From assembly GCF_012927645.1 (NCBI RefSeq), contig NZ_JABBMT010000006.1:1-64000 (forward strand): a stretch of DNA of 64,000 bases. The letters are read 5' to 3'. Under the pieces are notes generated by a model that was not told where the DNA came from, did no database searches, and saw only the letters and a program-made list of their open reading frames with translations. This DNA comes from Pseudoalteromonas arctica (GTDB lineage: Bacteria; Pseudomonadota; Gammaproteobacteria; Enterobacterales; Alteromonadaceae). Position numbers and translations under genes: made by a program. Positions 18,827 through 28,358 of the stretch are shown one piece after another. Within the stretch, counting starts at the first letter, position 1; each line of letters starts with the position of its first letter.

Positions 18827-19660
18827 TGCTGATAGTTTCCTGCTGATTACGCCATAAGATCACTAGTAAGCGAATACGATCTAACTGAGCTATCGGCTCG
18901 GCGTATACTTGAGCAAACGGGCGACCCTCATCACGATTAATTTCAGTTACTACCGCAACCGGGTAGCCCTCAGGAAAAGTGCCTCCAAGTCCTGATGTAA
19001 CCAGCACATCGCCAATCCGTACATCTAAACTATGGGGTACATGAGAGAGTTTAACTGAATTGATTTTACCAATCCCTTCAACCACAGTACGCACATCATT
19101 ACGTAAAATACGTACTGGTGTGGCATGGGTTGTATCGGTCATCAGTAACACCCGTGACGTCGTTGAACCTACTTTAGTAAGTTGTCCGACGACCCCCATT
19201 TCATCAACCACCGCTTGACCTTCACTGATGCCATCTATGGTGCCACGATTGATCACCACTTGATGACTATAAGGATTTGAATGAACCGAGAGAACTTGGG
19301 CAATAATTTTACGATTTGACTGCTTAGCAGAAGAACCTAGTAATGCGCGTAGCTTTTGATTTTCTTTGCTTAAAAATTGATATTGCTGAAGCTGTTCGCT
19401 TTGCAGTAATTGTTTTTTCTTGAGGGCTTCGTTTTCAGTTAATAACTGATCGCGCGTGTGTAAGCTTTTAGCCCCGAGGCTAAATACTTCATAAGGTAAA
19501 TTGGCTAAATACAATAACGGACTAACTAAGGTGTTTAAACTAGTGCGTACTGTGGTGCCACCTTGGGTATAACGATCGCCTACGATCAACATAACACTCA
19601 ATACGACTGCGACAAAAAGCCGCAGTTGTAAAGAAATGGTACGCCCAAACATTAATTTCA

Positions 19661-19661
<1 letters not shown>
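18819..19661 (-). CDS. mreC: Rod-shape determining protein MreC
   Basis: 280 residues. There is one N-terminal membrane segment (about 12-30), a coiled coil (about 65-110, ENEALKKKQLLQ), then the periplasmic beta-barrel domains (VLSVHSNPYSHQVVINRG and VTSGLGGTFPEGYPV segments). MreC links cytoplasmic MreB to periplasmic wall synthesis enzymes. Its start overlaps the mreB stop. Confidence 0.95.
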
Positions 19662-20737
<1,076 letters not shown>

Positions 20738-20808
20738 TTAGCTTATGCAACTTTACCATGCTGAATCAGTTCGGCAATAAAAAGTGCAGCTACCTTTGTT
20801 AATTGGGT

Positions 20809-20833
20809 AAAAAGGAAGCTATGCTTCCTTTTT
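20809..20833 (-). terminator. Rho-independent terminator of the SUMF/PEGA gene
   Basis: Perfect 11-bp stem AAAAAGGAAGC (20809-20819) / GCTTCCTTTTT (20823-20833) with a three-base loop. It lies ten bases after the stop of the upstream minus-strand gene, so it separates that gene from mreB. Confidence 0.88.
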
Positions 20834-20842
20834 AAATTAATT

Positions 20843-22867
20843 CTATCGTTCGCGTACTAGACGAAAACCGATATAGTTTGCACGAAAGTCTGGTGCTAAA
20901 ATCAAACGAGTTGAGGCACGAGCTAAACTAGGCGCAAAATTCCACGCCCCACCACGGACAGTAACATCCACTTGCTCAGCTGACTTATGAGTCCATTCCC
21001 ATACATTTCCTACCGTGTCGTAGAGACCAAATGCATTAGGTGCAAATGAGCCAGTTGGCGCTGCACTTTTGTTTGACCATTCACTACTACACCAACCACA
21101 ATTGGCTAAATTTTTACCTATTTCATTACCCCACGGGTATTCAGTTTTCGTACCAGCGCGTGCTGCATACTCCCACTCCACCTCATTAGGTAATCTATAT
21201 TGCTGACCTGTTTGTCCAGACAACCAATCCGCATATGCTTTTGCATCGTTGTAAGTTAAGCACACAGCAGGAAAATCACTGCTTTGCTCAAAACCTGGAT
21301 TGCGCCAATTTAAATTAACTTCCCAGACTGGTTCGCCATTTAAATAATAAGCACAGCCACGATTACGCTCCGCTTCTGTTTTATAATTCGTATTAGATAC
21401 AAACTTTTGATAAGCACCTACTGTCACTTCTTTATTTTGCATCGCAAATGAGCTTGCAATGGTTTTTTCAACAACTGGACGCTCATTTGCAAGTCCATTA
21501 CCATTGATATCCCCCATTTCAAACTTACCTGCGGGAATAACTACTACGTCAACAGTTGCAGCATTGCCTATAGCTGTACTAGTTACTGATATCGTATTAC
21601 GTTGCTCGCTGGTGTATGTCGGTGCAGCAATCGACTTAGGCTTTTTTACCAACTTAGCATGAATCGTCTGCGGCTTTCGTAAATCAACACGCACACGATA
21701 AGGTTTATAACCCTGCTTGCGAACTTCAACATCATGAATACCACTTGGTAAAGTCGTTGCTAAACGTGTTGAACCAAAACTTACGCCATCAATAAACACT
21801 TCGTCATCGTATACGTTAGAACGCAGTGTAAATTCAATCATTTTATTACTATCAACAACTTGTGTATCAACCGTTGACATTCGTTTGACTGAATAATCAC
21901 GTATCGGTTGCTCACTCAAGCGTGACACCGAAACGTTGGCATTATCCTGACTATCACTGAATGTTAACTGACTATCAGTGAAAGTAGTATCATAACTGAT
22001 GGTTTGATATCCAGTGCTAAGAGGTGTGCCATATTCTGAACAGTAACGGTTATCGACGTTCAATAAATTACATAAACGACTGCTATTTACATCACCGCGC
22101 ATAGTAACACTTAAGTTAACGTTATAATTGCCTTGGCCGCTAAAAGCACTATTGACTACGTGGCTACTTAAAACCTGTACTTGTGCGCCTGCCATATTGC
22201 GCTTTGGTTCAACAAGCCGCTCTTCAGTTAAGTTAGCAAATATTTGGTCAACAAAACGCTTCGTTGCTTTTTGTAAGCCCATTTGCTGGCCGCGTTGCTC
22301 ACAGGCTGCCAATGTTTCTGTACGTTTACAGTTGATGGTGTGATTAACTTCTAATGTACCTTCGCGGGTAAATTCGTTGCGTAAACGTTCAACTCGGGCT
22401 GTTGTTAACTGTTCTTTTAAGCTTTCGAGTGTATTTAACTGGGTATGTTTTGCTACGCGAATTTGTTCAATATCTTTGCGGTGGGATGCAATTGCCGCCA
22501 ACTGCATCGCGATATCATCTTTATTCTGCTTATGATCAACCACAGCTTGTTGATACCGCGCTTGTGCAGCACTAATATCAATAGTGGGATCATCAATTAA
22601 ACGACGATACATTTCATTCATGGCATCAAGTGCTTGATTTTTTTCTTTGTCTAGCTCAGTTGAACGAGTGCGTAATAAACTCAGCTGGCTTTGTAACTGA
22701 CTTTCTTCTTTTAAATGTTTTTCAAGTATCTGTGTAGCGTTATCGTATTCAGCTTGTTTAATACTGATCTCAGATTCAATTCCAGTAACAGTTGCTGTAT
22801 CTTGTGCAAAAGCACTTGATGCAAACAAACTAGCTGAAATTAACAGAGATAAAGGAGCAATTCGCAT
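20843..22867 (-). CDS. Periplasmic coiled-coil / PEGA / SUMF-domain protein
   Basis: About 674 residues in four parts. A signal peptide (cut after ASSAFA) comes first. A charged coiled coil follows (about 25-170). Next is a middle region with a PEGA-like domain (about 345-405, VFIDGVSFGSTRL...GIHDVEVRKQGYKPYRV). A C-terminal formylglycine-generating-enzyme-like (SUMF) domain ends it (about 440-674: IPAGKFEMGD, LPNEVEWEYAARAG, YPWGNE, NVWEWT, RGGAW, IGFRLVRE). The SUMF domain lacks cysteines in its C-terminal part, where true FGE has its catalytic pair, so it is probably a binding or structural module. I choose the ATG at 22867 because GGAATGG precedes it; upstream in-frame ATG (22876) and TTG (22882) are alternatives. 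It occupies the mreB-csrD interval. Confidence 0.82.
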   Translation of the reverse strand: MRIAPLSLLISASLFASSAFAQDTATVTGIESEISIKQAEYDNATQILEKHLKEESQLQSQLSLLRTRSTELDKEKNQALDAMNEMYRRLIDDPTIDISAAQARYQQAVVDHKQNKDDIAMQLAAIASHRKDIEQIRVAKHTQLNTLESLKEQLTTARVERLRNEFTREGTLEVNHTINCKRTETLAACEQRGQQMGLQKATKRFVDQIFANLTEERLVEPKRNMAGAQVQVLSSHVVNSAFSGQGNYNVNLSVTMRGDVNSSRLCNLLNVDNRYCSEYGTPLSTGYQTISYDTTFTDSQLTFSDSQDNANVSVSRLSEQPIRDYSVKRMSTVDTQVVDSNKMIEFTLRSNVYDDEVFIDGVSFGSTRLATTLPSGIHDVEVRKQGYKPYRVRVDLRKPQTIHAKLVKKPKSIAAPTYTSEQRNTISVTSTAIGNAATVDVVVIPAGKFEMGDINGNGLANERPVVEKTIASSFAMQNKEVTVGAYQKFVSNTNYKTEAERNRGCAYYLNGEPVWEVNLNWRNPGFEQSSDFPAVCLTYNDAKAYADWLSGQTGQQYRLPNEVEWEYAARAGTKTEYPWGNEIGKNLANCGWCSSEWSNKSAAPTGSFAPNAFGLYDTVGNVWEWTHKSAEQVDVTVRGGAWNFAPSLARASTRLILAPDFRANYIGFRLVRER

Positions 22868-23125
22868 ATATTCCATTCCCAAAAAGCGGCAATTATTTGG
22901 TCATTATTTATTTTTTATAATTAAACTCTTATGCTATGTACTTGCAAGGCAAAACACAAGCTTTGTTCAAAAATTATCTGAGTTTACAACCATTACCATA
23001 CCTCACGCCAGTAAATTACCATCCCATAGTATGAAAACCGCCTCTTTTGTGAGCCAATTACTAATCCTTTTCTTGTTCATGGCTAATTTGTTAAACTTAT
23101 GGCCCATTTATTTTAAGTTGCAACT

Positions 23126-24025
23126 GTGAATTTAATACCTGAGTCTCCACTGCAAAAAATCACTTATTCGATGCTGAGTAAGCAAAAAATATCTTTATCG
23201 ATAAAACGTGACGATCTTCTGCATCCGTTAATAAGCGGCAATAAATGGCGAAAATTAAAATATAACTTAACCGCCATGAAAACACAGGGTAAAACAGAAT
23301 TAGTTACTTTTGGTGGTGCTTTTTCAAATCATATTCATGCCTGTGCCGCCGCAGGAAAGCAGTTCAACTTGAAAACCCATGGCATTATTCGCGGCCCTGA
23401 ACTTGATCAACACAACCCCACCTTACAATTTGCTAAGCAATGCGGTATGCGACTTCACCCTGTAACACGGATAGAATATCGAGAGCGTAACACTCCAGAT
23501 TACCTAGCTCAGTTACAAGCACGTTTCCCCGATGCATATATATTACCGGAAGGTGGCACTAATAAAGCCGCCTTGTTAGGTTGTAAAGAGCTCGCTCAGT
23601 CATTACCTCTCGCGGATTATGTTTTATGCCCAACAGGTAGTGGCGGCACCCTAGCAGGACTGATTGAAGGCTGCGATAAAACTACTCAGGTTTTAGGGGT
23701 TGCGGTATTAAAGCAAGCTGATTATCTAGTGGATGAAATCAAATCTCTTAGTGCAATTGCTACGCAGCAACAAAACTGGCAATTACTCACCCAGTTTCAT
23801 GATAGTGGCTATGGTAAATTTAGTCCTAAACTTTGGCAGTTTTGCCAAATGATGCAAACCCAACACCACTTACCACTTGAACCTATTTATTCAGGAAAAA
23901 TGATGTATGCCTTATGGCAATTAATTGCACAAGGCTACTTTCCAACAGGAAGCCGGATCGTTGCGATTCATACCGGCGGCCTGCAAGGCTTAGATGGGCT
24001 GCGTTACCGCCAGTTAATAGATTAA
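23126..24025 (+). CDS. D-cysteine desulfhydrase / ACC deaminase family PLP enzyme
   Basis: 299 residues with a GTG start at 23126. The PLP-lysine motif is SGNKWRKLKYN (about 37-47), followed by FGGAFSNH, which is the conserved substrate-binding segment, and a PTGSGGTLAGL phosphate-binding loop. Family members remove sulfide and ammonia from D-cysteine or deaminate 1-aminocyclopropane-1-carboxylate; sequence alone does not fix which. The stop overlaps the convergent csrD-like gene by four bases. No strong ribosome binding site is visible. Confidence 0.85.
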   Translation: MNLIPESPLQKITYSMLSKQKISLSIKRDDLLHPLISGNKWRKLKYNLTAMKTQGKTELVTFGGAFSNHIHACAAAGKQFNLKTHGIIRGPELDQHNPTLQFAKQCGMRLHPVTRIEYRERNTPDYLAQLQARFPDAYILPEGGTNKAALLGCKELAQSLPLADYVLCPTGSGGTLAGLIEGCDKTTQVLGVAVLKQADYLVDEIKSLSAIATQQQNWQLLTQFHDSGYGKFSPKLWQFCQMMQTQHHLPLEPIYSGKMMYALWQLIAQGYFPTGSRIVAIHTGGLQGLDGLRYRQLID

Positions 24026-25779
24026 TTAACCATTACATTAGTAAACTCTTGCAAAGGCTCCGTAAAATAAAATCCTTGCCCAGCTATGACCCCCTGGTTT
24101 TTTAGCATGTTCAGTTCTTGCTGCGTCTCAACACCAACACCGTATACAGGTAAGTTCACTCGCTCTGCGCTCACGACTATTTGACGTACCATTTTTTGCT
24201 GCCTTGTATTTTTATCAATATTGTGAATTAGCTCGTAGCTTAATTTGAGCCCTTTAATTCCTTTATACGTTGCTAACAAAGCAATTTTGTCACTCGATGA
24301 TACGTTATCAATTAACACTGAGCTGCCAACTGACTGAATTGCGCCAAAGGCACAATTCAGTAACAGTTGATGTTGATAAAAATCCACTTCCGATATTTCA
24401 AACTGCAACTTATCAGCCCCCTTCACGGTTTTCATTCTCTGACTAAACCAGCGCCAATAATCCTCAGAAAACCAATTAAATGCATGTAAATTAATACTCA
24501 CCGTTAACGAACTTGGCTCACTTTCTAATAACTTAATAACTTGATCCAAGACTGTTTTATCCAATAAAGTAATTGCGGCATCACTTTTTAATTGCGGAAT
24601 AAACTGCTTCGCAGAAAGCATACCCAAGGACTTATGACGAACCCGGATCAAAGCTTCATGCTGCAATATATCACCACTGGCGAACTCAAATAACGGCTGA
24701 AAAAATAACATAAATTTCTTTTTGCCAATGTAATCAGCTAAATTTTCACCGCTATTTGCCAGCACTGTTGATCGTGTATGATTAAATGGCAACCGGTGAA
24801 TATGCTGCCATGGACTTTGTTTTGCTAATGCGAGTGCTGATTTAGTTAACTGATAAACCACAGTTTGATCTGCACCATCACGGTAATTACATACGCCTAT
24901 TTTAATTTGTTTGCGAGATAGATCACCGCGATAAAGTAAAGAAGCTTGATAAATAATTTGATGTAATCGCCTAGTGTAAGCATCGATCTCAGGCTGTGGT
25001 ATATTCTCTAAGGTAATTGCTAGCCCACCTGAAGATAACAACCTAACTGATACCCGAGATAACTCTTTAAAGCCTTTGATAACAACAAGTTTAAAGTGGC
25101 TTTCTAAATCAAGGTTATCTGGAAATGGCTGTGTCCAATAGAGTAAAGCAAAGAAGTGATTATGATTATTTTGAATACCGTACATTGCGGTAATTGCAGC
25201 ATCCTCTGCGGAGCTTAATTTACGCTTAGCTGTAAGTGCTTGGGTGCTGTTAATTGCAATATCATTTAGTGCTAATTTAACCACATCTTTAGCCGCTTGT
25301 TGGCTGCTGGGTAATTTACTATCAGTTAATATTGCAATTGAATCCACACCGTCGTACTGTTTATATAGCAGTCGCCACCAGCGATAACTCCAAATAGCAG
25401 CGCCAATCATCACTAGGTTTAATAAAATAAATAGCGGGCTTTCTACAACCCAAAAAGGCAAATGGTAAAGCTTTAAACTAACCGTTTTATATTTATAGAT
25501 ATCACTCTCTTGGGTCATAAAAGCAGAAAGGAGAAATGACTCACGACCTGATTCGAGCATAAAACCATGACTTTCAGCAAGTGCAGCAATGATCTCTTTA
25601 TCTGCAATTGGTTTTAGTTTGAGGCTATAGACTTGCTTAGCTAATTGGCTCCCAGTGATGTGCACTTTTTGATGCAATATCTCCCCTAAAAAAAGATTAA
25701 ATACCGTTAGTAACAGCATAAAAGCAATTATATAAAGACTGAACATCCGTACTTGAGCATTTTTAAATTGAGTCACCAT
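24022..25779 (-). CDS. csrD: CsrD/MshH-like degenerate GGDEF-EAL regulator
   Basis: About 585 residues. Two membrane segments (about 12-32 and 114-135) flank a small periplasmic domain. A cytoplasmic linker, a GGDEF domain without a GGDEF motif (SSGGLA at that position) and an EAL domain follow. EAL itself is kept (HEALIRVR, about 375-377), but the DDFG motif reads IDNVSS and the K-x-D motif reads KLS. Cyclic-di-GMP turnover is therefore unlikely, as in E. coli CsrD, which instead promotes RNase E decay of CsrB/CsrC RNAs. Position between mreB and ssb supports this orthology. The start is uncertain: ATG at 25779 or an upstream GTG at 25836. Confidence 0.82.
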   Translation of the reverse strand: MVTQFKNAQVRMFSLYIIAFMLLLTVFNLFLGEILHQKVHITGSQLAKQVYSLKLKPIADKEIIAALAESHGFMLESGRESFLLSAFMTQESDIYKYKTVSLKLYHLPFWVVESPLFILLNLVMIGAAIWSYRWWRLLYKQYDGVDSIAILTDSKLPSSQQAAKDVVKLALNDIAINSTQALTAKRKLSSAEDAAITAMYGIQNNHNHFFALLYWTQPFPDNLDLESHFKLVVIKGFKELSRVSVRLLSSGGLAITLENIPQPEIDAYTRRLHQIIYQASLLYRGDLSRKQIKIGVCNYRDGADQTVVYQLTKSALALAKQSPWQHIHRLPFNHTRSTVLANSGENLADYIGKKKFMLFFQPLFEFASGDILQHEALIRVRHKSLGMLSAKQFIPQLKSDAAITLLDKTVLDQVIKLLESEPSSLTVSINLHAFNWFSEDYWRWFSQRMKTVKGADKLQFEISEVDFYQHQLLLNCAFGAIQSVGSSVLIDNVSSSDKIALLATYKGIKGLKLSYELIHNIDKNTRQQKMVRQIVVSAERVNLPVYGVGVETQQELNMLKNQGVIAGQGFYFTEPLQEFTNVMVN

Positions 25780-25963
25780 GGCTATTACGCTGTTTGTATC
25801 AATAGCTAAAGTGTTGTTCAAGATCCTTATAAACACAAGGCTGAGAGCGGCGTTTAAATGTTATCGAACATTATAATGAATAAAACCATCGCATTTTTAG
25901 CTACCTAAGCCGGAATAAATATTTATAATTTTTAGCGCATCACAATTGCTTTCTAAAAATAAC

Positions 25964-25992
25964 AAAAAAACCTTTAAACTTAATATTTAAAG
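25964..25992 (-). terminator. Second, AT-rich terminator downstream of ssb
   Basis: On the minus strand a 7-bp stem CTTTAAA/TTTAAAG (25986-25992 with 25972-25978) is followed by G and a run of seven T. The stem is weak, but the T tract is strong. It lies about 55 bp beyond the first ssb terminator. Confidence 0.55.
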
Positions 25993-26044
25993 AGGCTTTC
26001 ATTAATAATTACCACATTGTTTCATAAGTACTAATAAAATTGAA

Positions 26045-26066
26045 AAGGCCGCTAAACAGCGGCCTT
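26045..26066 (-). terminator. Rho-independent terminator of ssb
   Basis: Perfect 9-bp GC-rich stem AAGGCCGCT (26045-26053) / AGCGGCCTT (26058-26066) with a four-base loop and a TTTTCA tract on the minus strand. It starts 36 bp past the ssb stop. Confidence 0.85.
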
Positions 26067-26101
26067 CCAGAGTATTTTAACACTCTTAGTTTAACTGTGT
26101 G

Positions 26102-26806
26102 CTAGAACGGAATGTCGTCATCAAAATCGATTGGTGGTTCCATTGGATTTGATGCGCCGCCTTGCGGAGCACTTTGTGGCTTAGGTGCAAAACCACCTTG
26201 TGGTTGGCCGCCACCTTGTGGAGCATAACCGCCACCTTGGTATTGATTACTTTGCTGGGGTGCTGGCGCTTGTTGTGGCGCTGGCGCATAACCACCACTT
26301 TGCTGTGGTGCACTTTGCTGCTGAGCATAACCACCACCTTGTTGTGGTGCACTTTGCTGCGGTGCGCTCTGTTGTTGGCCGTAACCACCTTGAGATTGAC
26401 CACCGTGGCTTTGCTGTTGTTGGCCACCTTGGTAACCACCACTTTGTTGGTCGCCACCACGGGCACCTAACATTTGCATTTGACCAGTGAAACCATCCAC
26501 AACGATTTCAGTGGTGTATTTCTCTTGGCCTTGTTGATCAGTCCATTTACGGGTTTGAAGTTTGCCTTCAACATAAATTTGTGAACCTTTACGGCAATAT
26601 TCACCAACAATTTCAGCTAACTTGCCAAAAAACACAACACGGTGCCACTCTGTTTTATCAACCATTTGACCGGTGTTTTTGTCTTTATAGCTATCTGACG
26701 TAGCTAGAGTAATATTCGCTACACCATTGCCGTTAGGCATATAACGTACTTCTGGATCTTGACCTAAATTACCAACCAAGATTACTTTGTTCACACCGCG
26801 TGCCAT
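26102..26806 (-). CDS. ssb: Single-stranded DNA-binding protein
   Basis: 234 residues. There is an OB-fold at 1 to about 110 ([34 protein letters not shown]). A long Gln/Gly/Pro-rich linker (about 118-215) with repeated QQSAPQQ and GGYA units follows. The acidic tip DFDDDIPF recruits replication and repair partners. The linker is longer than in E. coli SSB (178 residues in total). A GGAGAAAGG ribosome binding site precedes the ATG. It is 20 bp from the upstream transporter gene, so they are probably co-transcribed. Confidence 0.96.
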   Translation of the reverse strand: MARGVNKVILVGNLGQDPEVRYMPNGNGVANITLATSDSYKDKNTGQMVDKTEWHRVVFFGKLAEIVGEYCRKGSQIYVEGKLQTRKWTDQQGQEKYTTEIVVDGFTGQMQMLGARGGDQQSGGYQGGQQQQSHGGQSQGGYGQQQSAPQQSAPQQGGGYAQQQSAPQQSGGYAPAPQQAPAPQQSNQYQGGGYAPQGGGQPQGGFAPKPQSAPQGGASNPMEPPIDFDDDIPF

Positions 26807-26826
26807 GGACCTTTCTCCTATAAACG

Positions 26827-28194
26827 TTATATTAAACCAGCCACTTTACGGGCCTGGTCTAGGTCAAATTCTTTATCATCAATCTTTAAATAACTGCGAT
26901 TTTCATCACAGACTACTGTTGCTTCAATTACGCCCGGTAAAGCAACTAAACGAGAAGCAAGGGTTTGCGCTTGCTGCTCGTTACTTAATTCTGTCATTAA
27001 GCTTATCATTTTACTTCGTGGCGGGACTTGCATATTCCACGCAAGGATAAGCCATATTACCCCAACAACTGCGGCTGCGGCAAACACTGCTTGCGGCGTT
27101 GTTGATTGCGCAACGTAACCCCCTAAAATACCACCTAAAAATGCACCAAAAAATTGTCCTGACGAAAACACCCCCATCGCCGAGCCTTTTTGGCTAGCTG
27201 GTGCTAAGCGTGATACTAATGCCGGCATCGTCGCTTCTAAAAAGTTAAAGGCAACAAAATACGCCAGCATACACATCGCCATGCCGATGATTGAGTCAAC
27301 ACCAATTGCCATTGCTAACATACTTAGCGCAAGCACTGCGATAGAGCCAACAAATGCCAGTTTCTCTTTTTCTTTGCGGATCGCAATGATCATCACTGGT
27401 GCCATTAATAAAAATGCCAGTAATAAAACGGGAATATATACTTGCCAATGCGCTTGTGCTGCTAAACCTTTGGCAATTAACTGCCCTGGTAAGGCGACAA
27501 AAATCGTCGTTAAGGTCAAATGTAATAGCATCACCCCCAAATCTAAACGCGCTAATTGCGGATGCTTAATGAGCTTTTTAATATCGCTAACACTTGCTAA
27601 GGTATCGCCTTTGGGGGCTTTGCTAACCGCTTTTGGAACCAAAAACGATACAATAAAAATACCCACAACGGCCAAAATAGCGGTTAACCAGAACACGCCT
27701 GCAAGACCCCACGCTGCGGCAACCATTGGGCCAAGTAACATAGCAATAGCAAAGCTCATGCCTATGCTCATACCAATCACGGCCATCACTTTTGGTCGTT
27801 GCTCATCGCGGCTCAAGTCAGAAGCAAAAGCTAATAACGAGCTGGCAATTGCGCCCATCCCTTGTAATGCTCGCCCTAACGTGACCATTTGCATTGAATC
27901 GGCCGTGGCAGCAATCATCGAACCGATGGCAAAAACAGTTAAACCGCCAACAATCACTTTTTTACGGCCAATTTTATCCGATAACCAGCCCATGGGAATT
28001 TGTAACACAGCTTGTGTTAAACCATAGGCGCCAATCGCAAAACCAATCCATATCGGTGAAAACCCTGATAATTCTTGCCCATAAATCGCTAATACTGGCA
28101 TTAGCATAAATAGGCCAAGCATACGAAATGCAAACACACTCGCTAAGGAAACTGCGGCGCGTTTTTCTCGTGAATTGAGTGAAGAAGCTGTCAT
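26827..28194 (-). CDS. YajR-like major facilitator superfamily transporter
   Basis: 455 residues with 12 predicted membrane helices. The MFS A-motif [13 protein letters not shown] lies between helices 2 and 3. After the last helix (about residue 385) a soluble domain of about 65 residues follows ([27 protein letters not shown]...), resembling the ferredoxin-like YAM domain of E. coli YajR. YajR-type proteins are proton-driven exporters of unknown physiological substrate. It is divergent from uvrA and upstream of ssb. Confidence 0.85.
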   Translation of the reverse strand: MTASSLNSREKRAAVSLASVFAFRMLGLFMLMPVLAIYGQELSGFSPIWIGFAIGAYGLTQAVLQIPMGWLSDKIGRKKVIVGGLTVFAIGSMIAATADSMQMVTLGRALQGMGAIASSLLAFASDLSRDEQRPKVMAVIGMSIGMSFAIAMLLGPMVAAAWGLAGVFWLTAILAVVGIFIVSFLVPKAVSKAPKGDTLASVSDIKKLIKHPQLARLDLGVMLLHLTLTTIFVALPGQLIAKGLAAQAHWQVYIPVLLLAFLLMAPVMIIAIRKEKEKLAFVGSIAVLALSMLAMAIGVDSIIGMAMCMLAYFVAFNFLEATMPALVSRLAPASQKGSAMGVFSSGQFFGAFLGGILGGYVAQSTTPQAVFAAAAVVGVIWLILAWNMQVPPRSKMISLMTELSNEQQAQTLASRLVALPGVIEATVVCDENRSYLKIDDKEFDLDQARKVAGLI

Positions 28195-28358
28195 GATTCG
28201 CGTGTTCTTGCTGTCTATTAAAATTTGAGCAGGGATTCTACCACAAGCTTACAGAGAAATAATCGTCCCAATGCGATGATTTTTCATTGATCAAGGATTA
28301 ATATTCGCACGTATTATGAGATACTCAGTAAATCAACTTGGTAATGAAACGAGATAGC

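Larger units (their letters stand above)
25780..26101. other. Intergenic region between ssb and the csrD-like gene
   Basis: No credible coding sequence. It carries two terminators for ssb (25964-25992 and 26045-26066) and must hold the promoter of the csrD-like gene in the AT-rich part below 25960. I cannot identify -35/-10 boxes with confidence. Confidence 0.6.

Noticed and set aside
20843..22867. Reading the SUMF-domain gene as a sulfatase-activating formylglycine-generating enzyme
   Set aside because: No catalytic cysteine pair in the C-terminal part and no sulfatase gene nearby.
26160..26470. Repetitive CACCACTTTG/GTTGTGG-type sequence that resembles a direct-repeat array or CRISPR
   Set aside because: It is the Gln/Gly/Pro-rich linker of SSB: codon-level repeats in frame, irregular spacing, no constant repeat or unique spacers.
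27281..28027. Long (248-codon) plus-strand frame opposite the YajR-like gene
   Set aside because: It is antisense to an intact 12-helix transporter with clear motifs; the translation has no recognisable features and no ribosome binding site.
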